A stretch of DNA of 64,000 nt from Streptomyces sp. NP-1717 (lineage in GTDB: Bacteria; Actinomycetota; Actinomycetes; Streptomycetales; Streptomycetaceae). This document shows, piece after piece, positions 51,010-59,866 of this stretch (position 1 is the stretch's first letter; each line of letters opens with the position of its first letter). The stretch spans positions 62,001 to 126,000 of the forward strand of contig NZ_JAAPBF010000001.1 of NCBI RefSeq assembly GCF_022695985.1, read 5' to 3'. The position numbers and the translations under genes were made by a program. Below the pieces are notes generated by a model that was not told the origin of the DNA, did no database searches, and saw only the letters and a program-made list of their open reading frames with translations.

Positions 51010-53682
51010 GTGTCATCACAAGGTTCGATCACCCGGAGGCTGCTGCGCCGCGTCGGCCCGATCGCAGCGGCCCTCGGTCTGATCCTGACGACACCCGTCG
51101 TCCAATCCGCCACCGCCGCGGCCTCCGTGACGCTCTACGCGTCGCCGTCCGGGACGGGTTCGTCCTGTTCCTCCTCCGCCCCGTGCTCGCTGTCCGGTGC
51201 CCAGCAGGCGGTTCGCACCCATCTCGCCGGGGACGGTTCCGCGGACGTCACCGTCCTGCTGACCGACGGTGTGTACCGCCTGTCGGACACCTGGTCCCTC
51301 GGCCCCGCGGACTCGGGCACGCAAGGTCACCCTGTTGTGTGGAGGGCCGCGCCGGGGGCACGCCCGGTGATCTCGGGGGCCTCGCCGGTCACCGGATGGA
51401 CGCAGCGCGGGTCGAGCGGGGTGTGGTCCGCCCCGGTACCCGTCACCAGTAACAGCCGCCAGCTCTACATCGACGGCCGTATGGTCCCGATAGCGCAGGC
51501 GACCCCGGCGAGCCTGGGATTCCGGGGCGCGTGGACCGGGACGTCGACGGGCTACACGATCTCCGGCGACCAGGCGGCGATGGCGTGGTTCGGCTCGCTG
51601 AGCGCGAGCCAGGTGGCGGGGGTCGAGTTCCGCTACCCCGGTGGCAACGGGCCGTGGACCGAGTCGAGATGCCGCGTGGCGAGCTTCTCGGCGGCGGCCG
51701 GAACGCTGCGGATGAGCCAGCCGTGCTGGACCAATGTGACCGCCCGCGCGGCCTACGCGCAGGCCAGCGGTGGCCTGCCGTCCATGTCGCCCGGCACGAT
51801 GCCCGCGGGCATCGAGAACGCGCAGGCGCTGCTCGGCTCCGGGCAGTGGTTCCTGGACGGCCCCGGCGGCACGCTGTACTACCGGCCTTCCGCGGGCCAG
51901 CAGATGTCCGCCCTCAAGGTGGAACTGCCGCGCCTCGAAACCCTGGTCCAGGGCGCCGGTACGCTCGCCGCGCCCCTCCACGACATCACCTTCAGCGGTC
52001 TGCAGTTCTCGTACGCGACCTGGAACGCCCCCTCGACCGGCGCCGGATTCGCCGACGTGCAGAGCAATCTGCGGATGACCGGAGCCAACAACCAGGGCAT
52101 GTGCGGGTTCTCCAATCCCCCGGGAAGCTGCCCCTGGGGAGCGCTGACCCAGCCCCTGGCGAACGTCTCGTTCACCGCCTCCGAGAACGTCACACTCACC
52201 GGCAACCGGTTCACCGGACTCGGCGGAGCCGGACTGGGCGTGATGTACGGGGCGGCCAACACCCTCATCCAGGGCAACGAGTTCACCGACATCGCCTCCA
52301 CCGCGCTCCTGCTCGGCTGCACCTACGACCCGCTGCCGACGAACCCGTCCGACGCCGCGGGGATCAAGCAGAACTGCACACCCAACGGAGCTCGGGAAAC
52401 CGCCGTGATCGGCACCAACGAGATCCTGACCGGTACCACCGTGGCGGACAACGTCATCCATCACATCGGCACCGACTACCCCTCGGCCAGCGGCATCACC
52501 CTGCTGTTCTCCCGGCACACCACCATCACCCGGAACAACCTGTACGACCTGCCCTACACGGGCATCACCGCCGGAGTCATCCAGGGTCACGTCAACCAGG
52601 CGAGCACCCCGCGGAACACCACGAACATCAACAGCTCGAACACCATCAGCAACAACATCCTCCACGACTACCTGTCCGAACGCAGCGACGGCGGCGCCGT
52701 CTACGTCGAGGGACACCAGGCGCAGTACGTGTACCAGGCGGACGGGACGACGATCGACCCGGTGCAGACCCTGGCCAAGGGCCTTCAGGTCACCGGGAAC
52801 GTCGCCTACAACGGCCCCACGACCAACTTCACCTACTACAACGACGCCGGCTCGGAGTGGATCAACTGGAAGGGCAACGTGGCCTTCCGCGCCGGGGACA
52901 AGTCACACGGCGGCTGCAGCCCGACGGGCCACTTCTGGATCACCGGCAACTACTTCTCCGCCGGCATCCAGTCGTACCCGTGCGCCCAGCCCGTCGACAC
53001 CCACGCGAGCGGGAACACGGCGATCCCGGCGACCCCCGGACCGTCCGACATCCCCCAGGCGCTGCTGCGCGGCGCGGGCGCCGGCTCGGGCTCGTACACA
53101 CCGCCCCTCTCCGTCGCCGCGAAGATCTTCTACGTGTCGCCCACGGCCAACGCGAGGGAGGTCCTCGTCGCCGGCGAGGGCTTCGGCCCGGCGACGCCGG
53201 TCTACATCGGCACCACCCAGGTGACCGGTGTGACCCGTCTGTCCAGCGGATTCATGATCGTCCCGATCCCGGCCGGCACCTCGGCCGGGTCGATCTCGGT
53301 CACTCCGCAGGTCCCGGGCTCCATCCGGCTCAACGACGACGACGGCGGTATCGCGTACAGCGGATTCTCCTACGCGGACGGCCGCTCGTACGGCGACTAC
53401 CGGAACGACGTCCACTACGCGACGGCGAACGGGTCGACCGCGTCGCTCACCTTCACGGGCACCAAGGTCACGGTGCACGGCGAGCTGCACACCGACCAGG
53501 GAAACATCGGCGTCAGCATCGACGGCGGACCGCAGCAGGTCGTCAGCACCGTGCCGGGCGACGGCGTGCGGCATGCGAACGTCGCGGTGTACACGTCCGG
53601 TGCGCTCTCCCCTGGCAGACACACCATCGTGGTGACCAAGCTGTCCGGTCAGTACAGCACCCTCGACGGATTCACCGTGTAG
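51010..53682 (+). CDS. Large secreted right-handed beta-helix protein
   Basis: An 890-residue secreted protein. A signal peptide (ITRRLLRRVGPIAAALGLIL...ATAAA, cleaved near 37) is followed by VTLYASPSGTGSSCSSSAPCSLSGAQQAV, the opening typical of large parallel beta-helix glycan-active enzymes. The helix core runs about 320-680 with repeats such as NVTLTGNRFTGLGGAG, TLIQGNEFTDIAST and TTITRNNLYDLPYTGI. An IPT-like domain (about 705-780, VLVAGEGFGPATPVYIG) and a C-terminal beta-sandwich (DVHYATANGSTASLTFTG...STLDGFTV) may bind carbohydrate. GTG start with GGAAGGA upstream. Probably acts on plant or fungal polysaccharide; the family is not identifiable by eye. Confidence 0.8.
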   Translation: MSSQGSITRRLLRRVGPIAAALGLILTTPVVQSATAAASVTLYASPSGTGSSCSSSAPCSLSGAQQAVRTHLAGDGSADVTVLLTDGVYRLSDTWSLGPADSGTQGHPVVWRAAPGARPVISGASPVTGWTQRGSSGVWSAPVPVTSNSRQLYIDGRMVPIAQATPASLGFRGAWTGTSTGYTISGDQAAMAWFGSLSASQVAGVEFRYPGGNGPWTESRCRVASFSAAAGTLRMSQPCWTNVTARAAYAQASGGLPSMSPGTMPAGIENAQALLGSGQWFLDGPGGTLYYRPSAGQQMSALKVELPRLETLVQGAGTLAAPLHDITFSGLQFSYATWNAPSTGAGFADVQSNLRMTGANNQGMCGFSNPPGSCPWGALTQPLANVSFTASENVTLTGNRFTGLGGAGLGVMYGAANTLIQGNEFTDIASTALLLGCTYDPLPTNPSDAAGIKQNCTPNGARETAVIGTNEILTGTTVADNVIHHIGTDYPSASGITLLFSRHTTITRNNLYDLPYTGITAGVIQGHVNQASTPRNTTNINSSNTISNNILHDYLSERSDGGAVYVEGHQAQYVYQADGTTIDPVQTLAKGLQVTGNVAYNGPTTNFTYYNDAGSEWINWKGNVAFRAGDKSHGGCSPTGHFWITGNYFSAGIQSYPCAQPVDTHASGNTAIPATPGPSDIPQALLRGAGAGSGSYTPPLSVAAKIFYVSPTANAREVLVAGEGFGPATPVYIGTTQVTGVTRLSSGFMIVPIPAGTSAGSISVTPQVPGSIRLNDDDGGIAYSGFSYADGRSYGDYRNDVHYATANGSTASLTFTGTKVTVHGELHTDQGNIGVSIDGGPQQVVSTVPGDGVRHANVAVYTSGALSPGRHTIVVTKLSGQYSTLDGFTV

Positions 53683-53727
53683 AGGCGGGCGAACGGCTTC
53701 GACGCAGCACCGGGACGCCAGCACCGA

Positions 53728-53769
53728 CCGGAGGAACGGCTGCCGCTGGATACGGCGCCGTTCCTCCGG
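53728..53769 (+). terminator. Strong terminator after the beta-helix gene
   Basis: CCGGAGGAACGGC at 53728-53740 and its exact complement at 53757-53769 form a 13-bp stem with a 16-base loop, 45 bases after the stop. Confidence 0.75.
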
Positions 53770-53820
53770 ATACCCGTGATGAACGTGGTCCTTGACTTCG
53801 CGTGCGCTCGAAGTCCTAAC

Positions 53821-53885
53821 GTCCGGAGCGTCCGGAGCGTCCGCGCGGAGACGCCGGATACCGGGATGCCGGGATGCCGGAACGC
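53821..53885. repeat. Short tandem repeats before the aldo/keto reductase
   Basis: GTCCGGAGC is repeated twice and begun a third time at 53821-53842, and CCGGGATG is repeated twice at about 53861-53876, with a diverged CCGGAACG third unit. They lie in the 335-bp gap 53683-54017, which has no gene. Confidence 0.5.
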
Positions 53886-54017
53886 CGCCGCGGCCGTCTC
53901 ATGAGAGGTAGCCGGTTCGGCGACCGGATCGCGGCGGCCGTGCGACGACGGGCGCCGCCCGGCCCCGGAGACGTCCTTCGGGGCGCCACGACACCACAGG
54001 TTGAAGGGCCACACGAA

Positions 54018-55013
54018 ATGAAGCAGCGCACACGCACACTCGGCGATCTGAAGGTCTCACCGCTCGGTCTCGGCTGCATGGGGATGTCGGCCTTCTACGG
54101 CACCACCGACGAGGCCGAGGGCATCAGGACGATCCAGCGTGCTCTCGAACTGGGAGTGACCTTCCTGGACACCGCCCAGGTGTACGGGCCGCTCACCAAC
54201 GAGTCGCTGGTCGGCCGCGCGGTGAAGGGCCATCGCGACGAGTACGTGATCGCCACGAAGTTCAATCTCCGCATGGACGGTGCCGTCCCCGGCGATCCGG
54301 GCACGGTCGGACGGCAGGACGGTTCGGCCGAGCACGTACGCAGCTCGATCGACGGGTCCCTGAAGCGGCTGGGCACCGACCACGTGGACCTGTACTACCA
54401 GCACCGCGTCGATCCGCAGGTGCCCATCGAGGAGACCGTCGGGGCGATGGCCGAACTGGTCGCCGCCGGAAAGGTGCGCCACATCGGCCTGAGCGAGGCG
54501 AGCGCGGAGACGATCCGGCGCGCCCACGCCGTGCACCCGATCGCGGCGGTACAGACGGAGTACTCGTTGTGGAGCCGGGACCCCGAGGCCGAGATCCTGC
54601 CCGTCTGCCGCGAGCTGGGCATCGGGTTCGTGCCGTACTCGCCGCTGGGCCGCGGATTCCTCGCGGGCAGGTTCTCCTCCCCCGAGGAACTCGACAAGGA
54701 CGACTTCCGGCGCAGCGGTCCGCGCTTCACCGGCGACAACCTCGACGCCAACCTCCGGCTCGCGGCGAAGGTGAAGGAGATCGCCACCGAGAAGGGCGTC
54801 ACGCCCGCTCAGCTCGCCATCGCGTGGGTGCTGGCGCAGGGCGAGGACCTGGTCCCGATCCCGGGCACCAAGCGCCGGACCTACCTCGAACAGAACGCCG
54901 GCGCGCTGGACGTGGAGCTGACGGCGGACGACCTCGCCCGCATCGACGCCGAAGTCCCCGAGGCCGCCGGACAGCGGTACGACGAGGCGGGTATGTCCAC
55001 CGTGAACCGGTAG
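54018..55013 (+). CDS. Aldo/keto reductase (AKR13/YakC type)
   Basis: A 331-residue TIM-barrel reductase. The opening is [23 protein letters not shown]. The catalytic residues are in [18 protein letters not shown] (Asp, Tyr), IATKFN (Lys) and [10 protein letters not shown] (His). [15 protein letters not shown] is the NADPH-binding end. It reduces aldehydes or ketones of unknown identity. ATG 9 bases after AAGGG. It is a stand-alone gene ended by a strong hairpin. Confidence 0.92.
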   Translation: MKQRTRTLGDLKVSPLGLGCMGMSAFYGTTDEAEGIRTIQRALELGVTFLDTAQVYGPLTNESLVGRAVKGHRDEYVIATKFNLRMDGAVPGDPGTVGRQDGSAEHVRSSIDGSLKRLGTDHVDLYYQHRVDPQVPIEETVGAMAELVAAGKVRHIGLSEASAETIRRAHAVHPIAAVQTEYSLWSRDPEAEILPVCRELGIGFVPYSPLGRGFLAGRFSSPEELDKDDFRRSGPRFTGDNLDANLRLAAKVKEIATEKGVTPAQLAIAWVLAQGEDLVPIPGTKRRTYLEQNAGALDVELTADDLARIDAEVPEAAGQRYDEAGMSTVNR

Positions 55014-55056
55014 GCGCGCACCGAAGCGCAGCCTTCCGCCACCCGCAGCCACTCCT

Positions 55057-55087
55057 CGGGCGAGGGTGGTCGAGTGACCCTCGCCCG
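55057..55087. terminator. Bidirectional terminator hairpin
   Basis: CGGGCGAGGGT at 55057-55067 and ACCCTCGCCCG at 55077-55087, perfect 11-base arms, in the 82-bp convergent gap between the aldo/keto reductase and the POT transporter. Confidence 0.7.
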
Positions 55088-55095
55088 GGGAATGG

Positions 55096-56613
55096 TCAGC
55101 CTCCCGACCCCGCGCTGCCCGCGCCCAGCAGCCGTGCCACCGGTCTGCGGCCGGCGAACAGGGCCAGGCCGATACCGATGCCGCACGCGGCGACGACGGT
55201 GAAGTAGGAGGAGTTGTCGATCAGGGTGAACAGCTGGCCGAGCAGACCCGCCAGGGACGAACCCAGGGCGAGCGTGAGGAAGTTGAGGCCGACCATCTGG
55301 GAGCGGAACTTCTCGGGACCGATCCTCGTGGCGAGAGACAGGCCGATCGGTCCGACGAAGACCTCGGAGGAACCGGCCGCCATCATGAACAGGAGAATCA
55401 GTACGAGCGGGATGTCGGCGTCGCCCGTGGCTTCGGAGATGATCAGCAGGAACAGGTAGGCGCAGCCGATCTGGGTCAGTCCGACGGCGACCTTGGTCAC
55501 CGGACCCGGCTGGCGCTCCCCCAGGCGGTTGCACACCCGGGCGACGAGCGGGATGACGAGCACGAGCGCCAGCGGGCTGACGGTGGTGATCCAGGCGACC
55601 GGGAACGTCCAGCCGCCTATGTTCAGGTCGACGCGCTCGGTGATGAGGATCGATATCGCGGTGAACTTCTGGAACAGGAAGCCGAAGTACACCCCGGACG
55701 CCAGGAAGAGCGGCAGATAGCCGAGGACGCGCCGGCGTTCGTCGCGGCTGACCGACTTCGACGTGGTCATGGTGAGGAAGTACGCGGCCGCGGCCACCAG
55801 GGCCGTGACCGTCACCACGGTGGACAGGTTCTCCGCCCGTACCAGCCCTGTGGCGACGGCGGCGCCGACCACCGCCGCACACATCAGGGCGGCGACGGCG
55901 ACCAGTGGCCGACGGCCCGCCGGGAGCGGGTTGTTGACGACCCCGGCACGCTCGGGAAGCTTCCTCATCGAGCGGATGTACTGGATCAGCGCGGCGGCCA
56001 TGCCGATGGCCGCGAGACCGAATCCGTAGTGGAAGCCGAGTTCGTTCTGGGTGAGTCCGGTGGTGAGCGGGCCGAGCACCGCGCCGACGTTGATGGCCAG
56101 GTAGAAGTAGGAGAAACCGACGTCCCGGTAGCGCTCGTCGTCGTTCTGGTCCAGGACGAAGCCGACGATCGAGGTGATGTTCGTCTTCAGCGCACCGGTG
56201 CCCAGGACGATGCACCCGAGTCCGGCGCCCAGGCCGACCGTGCCGGGAACGAAGGCGAGCACGACGTGTCCGGCGGTGATGACGACGGCGCCGTACAGCA
56301 CCATGTCACGCGGGCTGACCAGCCGGTCCCCCAGCCACGCACCGACGATCTGGGACACGTACACCACACCGCCGTACGCGCCGACGAGGCCCGCGGCGAC
56401 GGCGGGGGCCAGCTCCAGGCCGCCGTCGGCCACCTCGTACAGCAGGTAGAAGGAGAGGATGCCCTGGAGACCGTAGAAGGAGTAGCGCTCCCACAGCTCG
56501 GTGAAGGCCATGTTCCACAGGCCGCGTGCGACGGGGCGTCCCGGCCCCTCGGCCGGCGCCTCGCGGACGTCGGGGTCCACTGTCACGGGGGGTGGTGGCG
56601 AGGTCTTTCTCAT
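55096..56613 (-). CDS. POT/PTR-family proton-coupled peptide transporter
   Basis: A 505-residue transporter with about 14 helices. The proton-coupling motif ExxERxxYYG appears as ELWERYSFYGLQG near residue 40. GALKTNITSIVGFVLDQNDDERYRDVGFSYFYLAINVGAVLG is the PTR2 signature region, and GPIGLSLATRIGPEKFRSQMVGLNFLTLALGSSLAGLL the second one. It imports di- or tripeptides or peptide-like compounds. It is the last gene of a LysR-linked set, 126 bases after the aminotransferase, with a GGAGCGCC-GGCGCTCC palindrome at 56666-56681 between. Uptake of a substrate for, or release of a product from, the upstream enzymes is possible. Confidence 0.9.
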   Translation of the reverse strand: MRKTSPPPPVTVDPDVREAPAEGPGRPVARGLWNMAFTELWERYSFYGLQGILSFYLLYEVADGGLELAPAVAAGLVGAYGGVVYVSQIVGAWLGDRLVSPRDMVLYGAVVITAGHVVLAFVPGTVGLGAGLGCIVLGTGALKTNITSIVGFVLDQNDDERYRDVGFSYFYLAINVGAVLGPLTTGLTQNELGFHYGFGLAAIGMAAALIQYIRSMRKLPERAGVVNNPLPAGRRPLVAVAALMCAAVVGAAVATGLVRAENLSTVVTVTALVAAAAYFLTMTTSKSVSRDERRRVLGYLPLFLASGVYFGFLFQKFTAISILITERVDLNIGGWTFPVAWITTVSPLALVLVIPLVARVCNRLGERQPGPVTKVAVGLTQIGCAYLFLLIISEATGDADIPLVLILLFMMAAGSSEVFVGPIGLSLATRIGPEKFRSQMVGLNFLTLALGSSLAGLLGQLFTLIDNSSYFTVVAACGIGIGLALFAGRRPVARLLGAGSAGSGG

Positions 56614-56739
56614 GAGCCGGGTCCTTCCGGTCGGAGCCGAAGCGAGGGATGAGAGAGGTGGTGCGGGAGCGCCGGCGCTCCGGTGGATGCCCGGCGCCGG
56701 CGGACAGCGGGGACGGGCGCGACGCCGTCGCCGGACCGG

Positions 56740-58041
56740 TTACTCGGCCGCCGTCCCGGCCAGCGCCCGATCGAGAGCGCTCAGTGTGCGGGCCACGTCG
56801 TCCTCCGAGTGGGCGGCGGAGACGTACCAGAGCCCGCTCTCCCTGGCGTGCACGCCGTCGCGTACGAGGTTCTCGGACAGCTCGCGCAGTGGCGCCTTAC
56901 GGCCCGCGAGCACATCGGCATAGGTGCGGACGGGGTGGGGCGCGCCCCAGTGCAGCCGGATCACCGCGCCCGCCCGGGAGGCCCGCAGGGGCACCCCGCG
57001 CCGGTCGGCGCACTCGTCGATGCCCGTCGCGAGTTCACCGGACAGGCGCTCCAGGCGCGGGTAGAGGGTGTCGCGCTCCGTCTCCAGTACGCCGAGGGTC
57101 GCGTTGGCGGCGACCACCGACAGCGCGTTGCCGTTGTACGTCCCGGCGTGCGCGACCGGCCCTTCCGCGACCCGCATGACCTCGGCCCGTCCCACGACGG
57201 CGCTGATCGGGAACCCCGAACCCAGGGCCTTGGCGAGGACGGTCAGGTCGGGGACCACTCCGAGCCGTTGCTGGGCTCCGCCGGGTCCCAGCCGGAAACC
57301 GGTCACGACCTCGTCGAACACCAGCAGGCACCCGTACCGGTCGCACAATCGGCGTGCCTCGGCCAGGTATCCGTCATCGGCGAACAGGTTGCCGCCGTTC
57401 ACCGCCACGGGCTCCATGATCACCGCGCCCACCTCGGCGCCGTGCCGCGCCAGCAGATCGGCCAGCGCCGCCGTGTCGTTCCACGGGCACACCAGCAGAT
57501 GGGGCCCGACCTCGCTGTGGTCCTCGGCGATCACCGGGCGGGGCACGGCGCCCGATCCCGCGGGGCTGCCCGGTCCGTTGGCGGTGACCGGGTCGAGCCA
57601 ACCGTGGTAGTGGCCCTCGAACTTGACGATCCCCTTGCGCCCGGTGGCCGCACGGGCGATGCGCAGCGCCGCCTGTACCGCCTCGCTTCCGGTCACGTTG
57701 AGCAGGACTCGTTCGGCGCTGGGCACCAGCCGGACGAGGCGTTCGGCGAGCTCGGCCTCGGCCTCGTGCTGGCCGCCGTAGAGAACGCCGGCGGCGAGCT
57801 GCCCGCGCACCGCGTCGATCACCGGCGGCGGCTGGTGGCCGAGCAGCATGGGGCCGTATCCGGCCACGTAGTCGATGTACTCGTTGCCGTCCGCGTCGGT
57901 GATCCGGCTGCCGCGGGCACCGGTGAAGGCCAGCGGTGTGGGGCGGAGCCCGGCCCGTTTGGCGGAGGTCACTCCTCGCGGAACGACCTGCCGCGCCCGG
58001 TCCATGTGGCGCAGCGACCGCGCGAACGCCTTCTCGGTCAT
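56740..58041 (-). CDS. Class III aminotransferase, GSA-aminomutase-like
   Basis: A 433-residue PLP enzyme. RGSRITDADGNEYIDYVAGYGPMLLGHQPPPVIDAV is the family opening. NVTGSEAVQAALRIARAATGRKGIVKFEGHYHGW binds cofactor phosphate, and LLVFDEVVTGFRLGPGGAQ contains the pyridine-binding Asp. LAKALGSGFPISAVVG holds Lys271. It resembles glutamate-1-semialdehyde aminomutase, but haem synthesis genes are absent here, so it more likely aminates a small aldehyde or keto acid. It overlaps the upstream ThDP gene by 4 bases (ATGA), so the two proteins are made in step and probably catalyse successive reactions. Confidence 0.85.
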   Translation of the reverse strand: MTEKAFARSLRHMDRARQVVPRGVTSAKRAGLRPTPLAFTGARGSRITDADGNEYIDYVAGYGPMLLGHQPPPVIDAVRGQLAAGVLYGGQHEAEAELAERLVRLVPSAERVLLNVTGSEAVQAALRIARAATGRKGIVKFEGHYHGWLDPVTANGPGSPAGSGAVPRPVIAEDHSEVGPHLLVCPWNDTAALADLLARHGAEVGAVIMEPVAVNGGNLFADDGYLAEARRLCDRYGCLLVFDEVVTGFRLGPGGAQQRLGVVPDLTVLAKALGSGFPISAVVGRAEVMRVAEGPVAHAGTYNGNALSVVAANATLGVLETERDTLYPRLERLSGELATGIDECADRRGVPLRASRAGAVIRLHWGAPHPVRTYADVLAGRKAPLRELSENLVRDGVHARESGLWYVSAAHSEDDVARTLSALDRALAGTAAE

Positions 58042-59759
58042 CGGTGTGTTCCTCCGGTCGGTTCGCCCAGCGTGGTGTCGCCGTCCCAGGCGGTGATCGG
58101 CGGATAGGCGTCCGGGTCGGTGATCACGTCGATCACCGTGACCACCGGCGCGGCGAGGGCCGTACGCAGGGTGCCGGCCAGCTCGGCGGCGGTGTCGACG
58201 CGTACGCCCCGTGCCCCGCACGCCCGGGCGATGGCCGCGTGGTCGACTGGTGCGAAGTCGACGGCGTCGGTGTGTGTCGCGAACTGGTGCAGTTCGGAGT
58301 GCTTCTGGTAGCCGAGGATCGCGTTGTTCAGCACGATGACGGTGATCGGCAGATCCATCCGGACGGCCGTCTCTATCTCCGCCCAGCAGTGGCCGAACCC
58401 GCCGTCGCCGACCACGGCGACCACCGGGCTGTCCGGGTGCGCGGCCTTCGCGCCCAGCGCCATGGGCATCCCCCAGCCGAGGCCCGCCAGGCCGCGCGGC
58501 GACAGGAAGCGCTGCCCGGCGCGCCGGGCGCGCAGGTGGTTGCTCATCCAGACCGAGCTGTAGCTGGCGTCGGCCACGACGATCGTGTCGGGGGTCAGCT
58601 GGGCGTCCAGGTCCCGCATGATCCGCTCGGGCCGGATCGGGGAGGCGTCCGATCCGGCCAGGGGGAGGATCTGTGCCCGATGCGCCTCCCGTCCCGCCTC
58701 GATGAGCGCGGCCAGTTCCTCGCGGCCGGCCGTGCGGGCGGCCGGCGAGTGGGTGCTCAGCTCGTCCAGCAGCGCCCGCAGGGTCAGCTTCGCGTCGCCG
58801 ACCAGCCGCACCGCCTCGTAGTTGCGCCCCACCTCGACGGGGTCCACGTCGAGATGGACGTACGTCGCCGAGGGCGGGAAAAGCCGCCAGCCGTCGGTGG
58901 CGTTCTCGTTGGTCCTGGTTCCCACGAAGAGCACCAGGTCGGCGTCGCGCACCAGGGGGCGGGCGTGGCGGGTCGATCCGTTGACCCCCATCGCGTAGCC
59001 GATCACGCCCACCGACAACGGGTGGGTCTCGTCCACCGCGCCCTTGCCCATCGCGGTGGTCGCCACCGCCAGTGAGGCCAGCTCCTGCAACTCGGCCAGT
59101 TCGGGCGCCGCTCCCGAACCGTGCACGCCTCCCCCGGCGACGATCAGCGGCCGCCGCGCCGCCGCGAGCAGTCCGGCCACCCGCTTGATCCGATCCGGTC
59201 CCGGCACGTACCGGTCGAGCGGGAAGTGGCCGTAGGCGGCGCGCCGCGTGGTGGCTTCCGGGACGGGTTCGGCCAGGACGTCCTTGGGCACCAGCAGGAC
59301 GACCGGGCCGGGGCGCCCGGAGGCCGCTTCGGTCATCGCCATGTCGACGTGGTCGTCGACCCTGGCCGGATCGTCGATCCGGTGGACCGCCTTGGCGCAG
59401 GCGCTGAACAGCTTCACATGGTCCAGCTCCTGGAAGGCGTTGCGGTCGCGGGCGGGCCTCGGTACCTCCTGGACGATGGCGAGCACCGGAACCGATGCCT
59501 TGAACGCCTCGGCGAGCGGGGGCACCAGGAGCGTCGCGGCGGGGCCGTTCTGCGCCGCGACCACCCCGACCCGGCCGGTCACCCTCGCGTAGCCGTCGGC
59601 CATCGCGCCACCGGCGTTCTCCGCGCGGTAGACGACCTGCCGTATCGACTGCTCCGGGGTCGCCAGGAAAAACAACGAAGGCAGGCTTTGCCCGAACACA
59701 TCGCGGACCCCGTGACGCCGCAACGCCGCCGCCAGACTTTCAGCGACCGTATTCCCCAT
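58038..59759 (-). CDS. Thiamine diphosphate-dependent (acetolactate synthase-like) enzyme
   Basis: A 573-residue enzyme with the three-domain ThDP fold. YRAENAGGAMADGYARVTGRVGV contains Glu47, which activates the cofactor. The central domain runs about 190-330 (PLIVAGGGVHGSGAAPELAEL). VVGDGGFGHCWAEIETAVRMDLPITVIVLNN is the ThDP/Mg2+ motif, with GDGG at 451-454. There is no acetolactate synthase small subunit gene, so it may be a 2-oxo-acid decarboxylase, carboligase or sulfoacetaldehyde acetyltransferase-like enzyme. The ATG at 59759 follows GGAGGAG. An upstream leader hairpin (CTCCGGC-AAT-GCCGGAG, 59781-59797) lies close to the ribosome site. Confidence 0.85.
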   Translation of the reverse strand: MGNTVAESLAAALRRHGVRDVFGQSLPSLFFLATPEQSIRQVVYRAENAGGAMADGYARVTGRVGVVAAQNGPAATLLVPPLAEAFKASVPVLAIVQEVPRPARDRNAFQELDHVKLFSACAKAVHRIDDPARVDDHVDMAMTEAASGRPGPVVLLVPKDVLAEPVPEATTRRAAYGHFPLDRYVPGPDRIKRVAGLLAAARRPLIVAGGGVHGSGAAPELAELQELASLAVATTAMGKGAVDETHPLSVGVIGYAMGVNGSTRHARPLVRDADLVLFVGTRTNENATDGWRLFPPSATYVHLDVDPVEVGRNYEAVRLVGDAKLTLRALLDELSTHSPAARTAGREELAALIEAGREAHRAQILPLAGSDASPIRPERIMRDLDAQLTPDTIVVADASYSSVWMSNHLRARRAGQRFLSPRGLAGLGWGMPMALGAKAAHPDSPVVAVVGDGGFGHCWAEIETAVRMDLPITVIVLNNAILGYQKHSELHQFATHTDAVDFAPVDHAAIARACGARGVRVDTAAELAGTLRTALAAPVVTVIDVITDPDAYPPITAWDGDTTLGEPTGGTHR

Positions 59760-59824
59760 TTTCGCTCCTCCGTCGAACTTCTCCGGCAATGCCGGAGATT
59801 CCAGCACGGAGAACTGGGAGGGGT

Positions 59825-59866
59825 CTAATAGACGTTTTCACCCGGGTCGATAAGTGTTCGTTATCG
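59825..59866 (-). promoter_or_regulatory. LysR-type promoter of the ThDP/aminotransferase operon
   Basis: On the minus strand, TTATCG (59853-59848), a 17-base spacer and TATTAG (59830-59825) form a promoter. The palindrome CGATAA-N7-TTATCG at 59848-59866 (ATAA-N7-TTAT, a T-N11-A site) includes that -35 box and the last codon of the LysR gene. Start of transcription is expected near 59818. Confidence 0.55.

Noticed and set aside
56740-58041. Calling the aminotransferase HemL (haem synthesis)
   Set aside because: No other tetrapyrrole genes nearby; context is a LysR-regulated ThDP enzyme and a transporter. The GSA-like motif set alone is not specific.
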